A DNA stretch of 64,000 nucleotides from Flavobacteriales bacterium (GTDB taxonomy: Bacteria > Bacteroidota > Bacteroidia > Flavobacteriales > UBA1820), in assembly GCA_003150615.1 (NCBI GenBank), contig QALN01000005.1, forward strand, positions 1 through 64,000, given 5' to 3'. The notes under the pieces were generated by a model. It did not search any database. It saw nothing but the letters and a program-made list of their open reading frames with translations, and had not been told where the DNA came from. The position numbers and the translations under genes were made by a program. This document shows positions 60,665-64,000 of the stretch, one piece after another (position 1 is the first letter of the stretch; the number at the start of each line of letters is the position of its first letter).

Positions 60665-61687
60665 TTATTCGTCAAAAAGGGATGCGCCTTTGGATGGCGC
60701 TGTGCGTCCCATATGCATGTATGCTTTTTCCGTGGCCTGGCGTCCGCGCGGAGTTCGCACGATAAAACCCTCCTGGATGAGGTACGGTTCGTATACTTCC
60801 TCCAGTGTGCCGGCATTTTCGCCTACGGCCGTGGCAAGGGTGGTTATGCCTACCGGCCCCCCGCGGAATTTGTCTATTATGGCCGAAAGCATGCGGTTGT
60901 CCATTTCGTCCAGCCCGTATTGGTCCACGGCTAAAGCATTCAGCCCTACCAACGCTATTTTTTTGTCGATTATACCGGAGCCTTTTATCTGGGCAAAATC
61001 CCGTATCCGGCGTAAAAGGGCGTTAGCTATGCGCGGAGTCCCGCGTGAACGGCGGGCTATTTCGATGGTAGCGTCATCGGTTATCGGTATGTGCATTATG
61101 CGCGCCGAGCGTTCCACGATGGTGGACAGGAGTTCGGCGTTGTAATATTCCAGACGGCAGTTTATCCCGAAACGCGCGCGCATTGGCGATGTCAGAAGTC
61201 CGGAGCGGGTGGTGGCTCCGATAAGTGTGAACGGAGCCAGGCTTATCTGCACGCTGCGTGCGTTGGGGCCGCTTTCGAGCATGATGTCGAGCTTGTAGTC
61301 CTCCATTGCCGAGTAAAGGTATTCCTCGACCACGGGGCTAAGGCGGTGTATCTCGTCTATGAAAAGCACGTCCCGGTCTTCAAGCGAGGTGAGAAGACCG
61401 GCCAAATCGCCAGGTTTGTCTATTACCGGGCCTGAGGTCGTTCTCAGGTTGACGCCCAGTTCGGAAGCTATTATTCCTGCCAGCGTAGTCTTGCCCAGTC
61501 CGGGAGGACCGTGCAGAAGCACATGGTCAAGGGCTTCTGTGCGTTGGTTGGCGGCCTTTACGAATACCTCCAGGTTCGACAGTATTTGCTCCTGTCCGGC
61601 AAAATCGTCGAACGAGAGCGGGCGGAGGGCTTTTTCGTATTCCCTCTCTTCCGGAGAGTCGTATTGTTCCCGAAGGTTTTCGGCCAT
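60665..61687 (-). CDS. ruvB: Holliday junction branch-migration ATPase RuvB
   Basis: 340 residues. AAA+ domain with Walker [11 protein letters not shown] (about 60-69), Walker B in FIDEIHRL (about 109-116), sensor GATTRSGLL (about 153-161) and arginine finger in the SPMRARFGI segment (about 163-171). A winged-helix domain at the C-terminus (about 260-335) with [11 protein letters not shown] binds DNA. Pumps DNA through the junction together with RuvA (34085-34681). queG follows by 19 bp. Confidence 0.97.
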   Translation of the reverse strand: MAENLREQYDSPEEREYEKALRPLSFDDFAGQEQILSNLEVFVKAANQRTEALDHVLLHGPPGLGKTTLAGIIASELGVNLRTTSGPVIDKPGDLAGLLTSLEDRDVLFIDEIHRLSPVVEEYLYSAMEDYKLDIMLESGPNARSVQISLAPFTLIGATTRSGLLTSPMRARFGINCRLEYYNAELLSTIVERSARIMHIPITDDATIEIARRSRGTPRIANALLRRIRDFAQIKGSGIIDKKIALVGLNALAVDQYGLDEMDNRMLSAIIDKFRGGPVGITTLATAVGENAGTLEEVYEPYLIQEGFIVRTPRGRQATEKAYMHMGRTAPSKGASLFDE

Positions 61688-61712
61688 TGTGTGGATTTTT
61701 TTTTACGTCGTA

Positions 61713-61720
61713 CAAAAATA
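61713..61720 (-). promoter_or_regulatory. promoter element for ruvB-queG
   Basis: TATTTTTG on the minus strand, 26 bp before the ruvB ATG. Confidence 0.55.
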
Positions 61721-61858
61721 CGGATTTTTTTCTCCCGTTGGCACATTGCGGGGGCTGCCTTTATTTTTCAGCGGATATTATAATATTAAAAAACGCATCG
61801 GGTGTAATGATTTACCGGTTGCAGTATATCGTATGATATATGAAAAATGATGCCGGAA

Positions 61859-62191
61859 TTATAGGCTTTTGCGGATTTTTTCCAGTTCGGCACGCACGGA
61901 CTTGAGTGTGCGTAAGGCCTCCATACGGTTGGTCAAGGATTTGCGGTTGGCTTTTATCTGGGCTGCTGCGCCTTTGAGAGTAAAGCCCTGTTCTTTTACC
62001 AACGAACGTATAAGGCGTACGGCTTCGATGTCATCGGCGGTATAAAGCCTGTCTCCTTTTTTGTTTTTTCTCGGCGACAGGATGTCGAAGTTGCTTTCCC
62101 AGTGGCGCAGGGTGGCGGGCGTGATGTCGAAATGTTCAGATACCTCGCTTATCGAATAGTAATATTTTCCCTGGTCTAGCTGTCTGCCCAT
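61859..62191 (-). CDS. MerR-family transcriptional regulator
   Basis: 110 residues: a winged helix-turn-helix of MerR type (about 11-80, YSISEVSEHFDITPATLRHWE then DRLYTADDIEAVRLI) and a short C-terminal helix for dimerisation. No effector domain or Cys ligands, so it is not a metal sensor. It follows the M23 gene by 31 bp. A regulator of this minimal form beside an M23 peptidase gene occurs in many Bacteroidales; the target is unknown. Confidence 0.88.
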   Translation of the reverse strand: MGRQLDQGKYYYSISEVSEHFDITPATLRHWESNFDILSPRKNKKGDRLYTADDIEAVRLIRSLVKEQGFTLKGAAAQIKANRKSLTNRMEALRTLKSVRAELEKIRKSL

Positions 62192-62222
62192 GTCGTTAAA
62201 GAGGGTGTCGGTAGAGTTGTAA

Positions 62223-63200
62223 TTAGTCGAATGTCGTGTTATGTTGCGATGCCCGTTCGAGAAGTTCGTTGTACTGATCGGGAGTGAGGTCTTTGTAATA
62301 GTAATTTATCGGGTTGACTTTCTGGCCTCTCAGTATCACTTCATAGTGCAGGTGAGGACCGTTCGAGCGTCCGGAGTTGCCTACTTCGCCTATCAGTTCT
62401 CCGCGAAGCACTTTTTTGCCTTTGGTAGTTCTTATTTTGGACATATGTCCGTAAAGTGTCTTATATCCGAAACCGTGGTCTATTATCACGTAGTTGCCGT
62501 AGCCCGATGCGTCGCGTCCGGCGAATACTACACGACCTTCTCCAGTGGCATATATCGGGGTTCCTATCTTGGCGCCGAAGTCCATGCCCGTGTGCATTTT
62601 CCATACTTTGCTTATCGGGTGCAGGCGCATGCCGTAACTGGACAGATTGGCGCGTTTCATAATGTCTATGGAAACTGGCGATATAGCCGGTAGCGAACGG
62701 AGCATTTCTTCTTTTTTAAGGGCCAGATCGGCCACTTCGTCCAGGGATTTGCTTTCGGCATACAAGCGTTTTGTCAGTTCTTCTACGCGTTTCGAGGTGG
62801 ATATTATCATGTCGGAATAGTTATATCCTTTCATGGAGTCGAAATAACTTTCCGGGCTGATAGTTCCCGTGCGTTTGGATCCTGAGTACGGTTCGCTTTC
62901 AAAGAGCACCCTGTATATGTTGTCGTCCCTGTTTTCTATTTCGGCCAGGCGTTTTTCGTTTTCGTCCAACTGTTTGCGGAGTATTTCGTAGTTGATAGTC
63001 ATATTGTCTATCTCACGTCTGAGGGTCAGTTCTTTCGGCGTAGGAATAAAATTAGCTATCATAAAGTATATGATTATCCATACCGAACCTGTCGTAATGA
63101 ACCACAGAAGAACATTGCGCACGCGTTGGAGGAACGTTATGCGCACTTTCTTGTATGATAAGGTGGCGTGGTCGAAGTAATATTTTATGTTCTTTGCCAT
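62223..63200 (-). CDS. membrane-anchored M23 peptidoglycan endopeptidase
   Basis: 325 residues from the ATG at 63200. One transmembrane helix (about 30-52), a coiled coil (about 60-100) and a C-terminal M23/LytM domain (about 205-305). Zinc ligands are intact: HTGMDFG (His and Asp) and HLHYE, with the DHGFGYKTLYGHM strand between. Cuts peptide cross-links in peptidoglycan, unlike the EnvC-type protein at 11400 which lacks these ligands. The frame opens at 63287, upstream of a TACATTTG element at 63264-63271, so the inner ATG is chosen. It diverges from alaS. Confidence 0.9.
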   Translation of the reverse strand: MAKNIKYYFDHATLSYKKVRITFLQRVRNVLLWFITTGSVWIIIYFMIANFIPTPKELTLRREIDNMTINYEILRKQLDENEKRLAEIENRDDNIYRVLFESEPYSGSKRTGTISPESYFDSMKGYNYSDMIISTSKRVEELTKRLYAESKSLDEVADLALKKEEMLRSLPAISPVSIDIMKRANLSSYGMRLHPISKVWKMHTGMDFGAKIGTPIYATGEGRVVFAGRDASGYGNYVIIDHGFGYKTLYGHMSKIRTTKGKKVLRGELIGEVGNSGRSNGPHLHYEVILRGQKVNPINYYYKDLTPDQYNELLERASQHNTTFD

Positions 63201-63263
63201 TGTTTTTTCCCCGGTCAAAGGTGCCGAAAAGCCGCCGGCTGTCCGGCGGGATCGTAAGCGATA

Positions 63264-63271
63264 CAAATGTA
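63264..63271 (-). promoter_or_regulatory. promoter element for the M23-MerR pair
   Basis: TACATTTG on the minus strand, 64 bp before the ATG at 63200. Confidence 0.55.
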
Positions 63272-63334
63272 AGAAAAAAAATGCCATCCCTTCTGCAGGG
63301 TGTTTTTAAGGTCGGTTATTTAGTAAAATTTTAG

Positions 63335-63342
63335 TACTTTTG
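63335..63342 (+). promoter_or_regulatory. promoter element for alaS
   Basis: TACTTTTG in the context TTTAGTACTTTTGTCG, identical over 16 bases to the susC promoter at 45094; 82 bp before the alaS ATG. Confidence 0.5.
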
Positions 63343-63411
63343 TCGGTTGCAGCGCCATATTGGTGTATAAATACGGATTAATAATACGCGGCCGGCAAGG
63401 CCGTGGTTTAG

Positions 63412-64000
<589 letters not shown>

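Overview
The window is a chromosomal segment of a member of the Bacteroidales (phylum Bacteroidota). The direct signs are a SusC/SusD pair, BtuB with BtuG-type surface propellers, two separate ExbB/ExbD/ExbD clusters, DUF4292 and DUF4369 type proteins, and many upstream sites of the form TAnnTTTG, several with a TTTG 19-21 bp before them. That is the sigma-70 promoter pattern of this phylum. Genus is not readable from the sequence; a Rikenellaceae-like organism would fit but is only a guess. Nearly all of the window is chromosomal core; I see no prophage, insertion sequence, integrase or CRISPR array.

Layout. 1-660: end of an rRNA operon (23S 3' end, 5S, terminator). 707-3507: a secreted protein of unknown function, a D-2-hydroxyacid dehydrogenase and a deacetylase-fold protein that has lost its metal ligands. 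3665-15181: a run of minus-strand genes. From its upstream end these are a TPR protein, a DUF4292 lipoprotein, EnvC, a possible 28-residue protein, a membrane protein, a lipid-linked sugar flippase, dUTPase, a HAD nucleotidase, Mpl, riboflavin synthase, a helix-hairpin-helix protein, a nitroreductase and S21. 15404-18793: a Bax-inhibitor family membrane protein facing adk, hpt and tyrS. 18963-21420: the first ExbB/ExbD cluster. 21513-27974: tRNA-Ser, asparaginase, lipid genes (acyltransferase, App1-type phosphatase, lipid kinase) and glycogen branching enzyme. 28120-33814: an RND efflux operon. 34085-36406: ruvA, gcvH and a TlpA-type thioredoxin.

36600-43200 is a vitamin B12 acquisition locus: a cobalamin riboswitch, a BtuG-like lipoprotein with an extra N-terminal domain, a surface lipoprotein with a duplicated C-terminal tail, the BtuB receptor and a second BtuG. 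43381-44521: an HD hydrolase, S20 and two tRNA-Glu genes. 45134-49842: a SusC/SusD pair without carbohydrate genes beside it, followed by a lone phage-tail-like gene. 50542-56463: ExbB, two ExbD and TonB, then a small membrane protein, a PstS-like binding protein and a TPR lipid-free exported protein. 57416 to the end: MATE transporter, a cytidylate-kinase-like protein, tRNA-Gln, queG, ruvB, a MerR regulator, an M23 peptidase and the 5' end of alaS.

How the parts connect. The TonB and ExbB/D proteins energise outer-membrane receptors such as the BtuB and SusC encoded here. Imported B12 would serve enzymes such as QueG, which is cobalamin-dependent and is encoded near the right end. Mpl, EnvC, the flippase and the M23 peptidase all concern the cell envelope. 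The most interesting points are the architecture of the B12 locus (module sharing, tail duplication under constraint, possible riboswitch expression platform), the apparent pseudo-deacetylase, the orphan tail-like protein with a near-consensus promoter, and two very long palindromic terminators between convergent genes.
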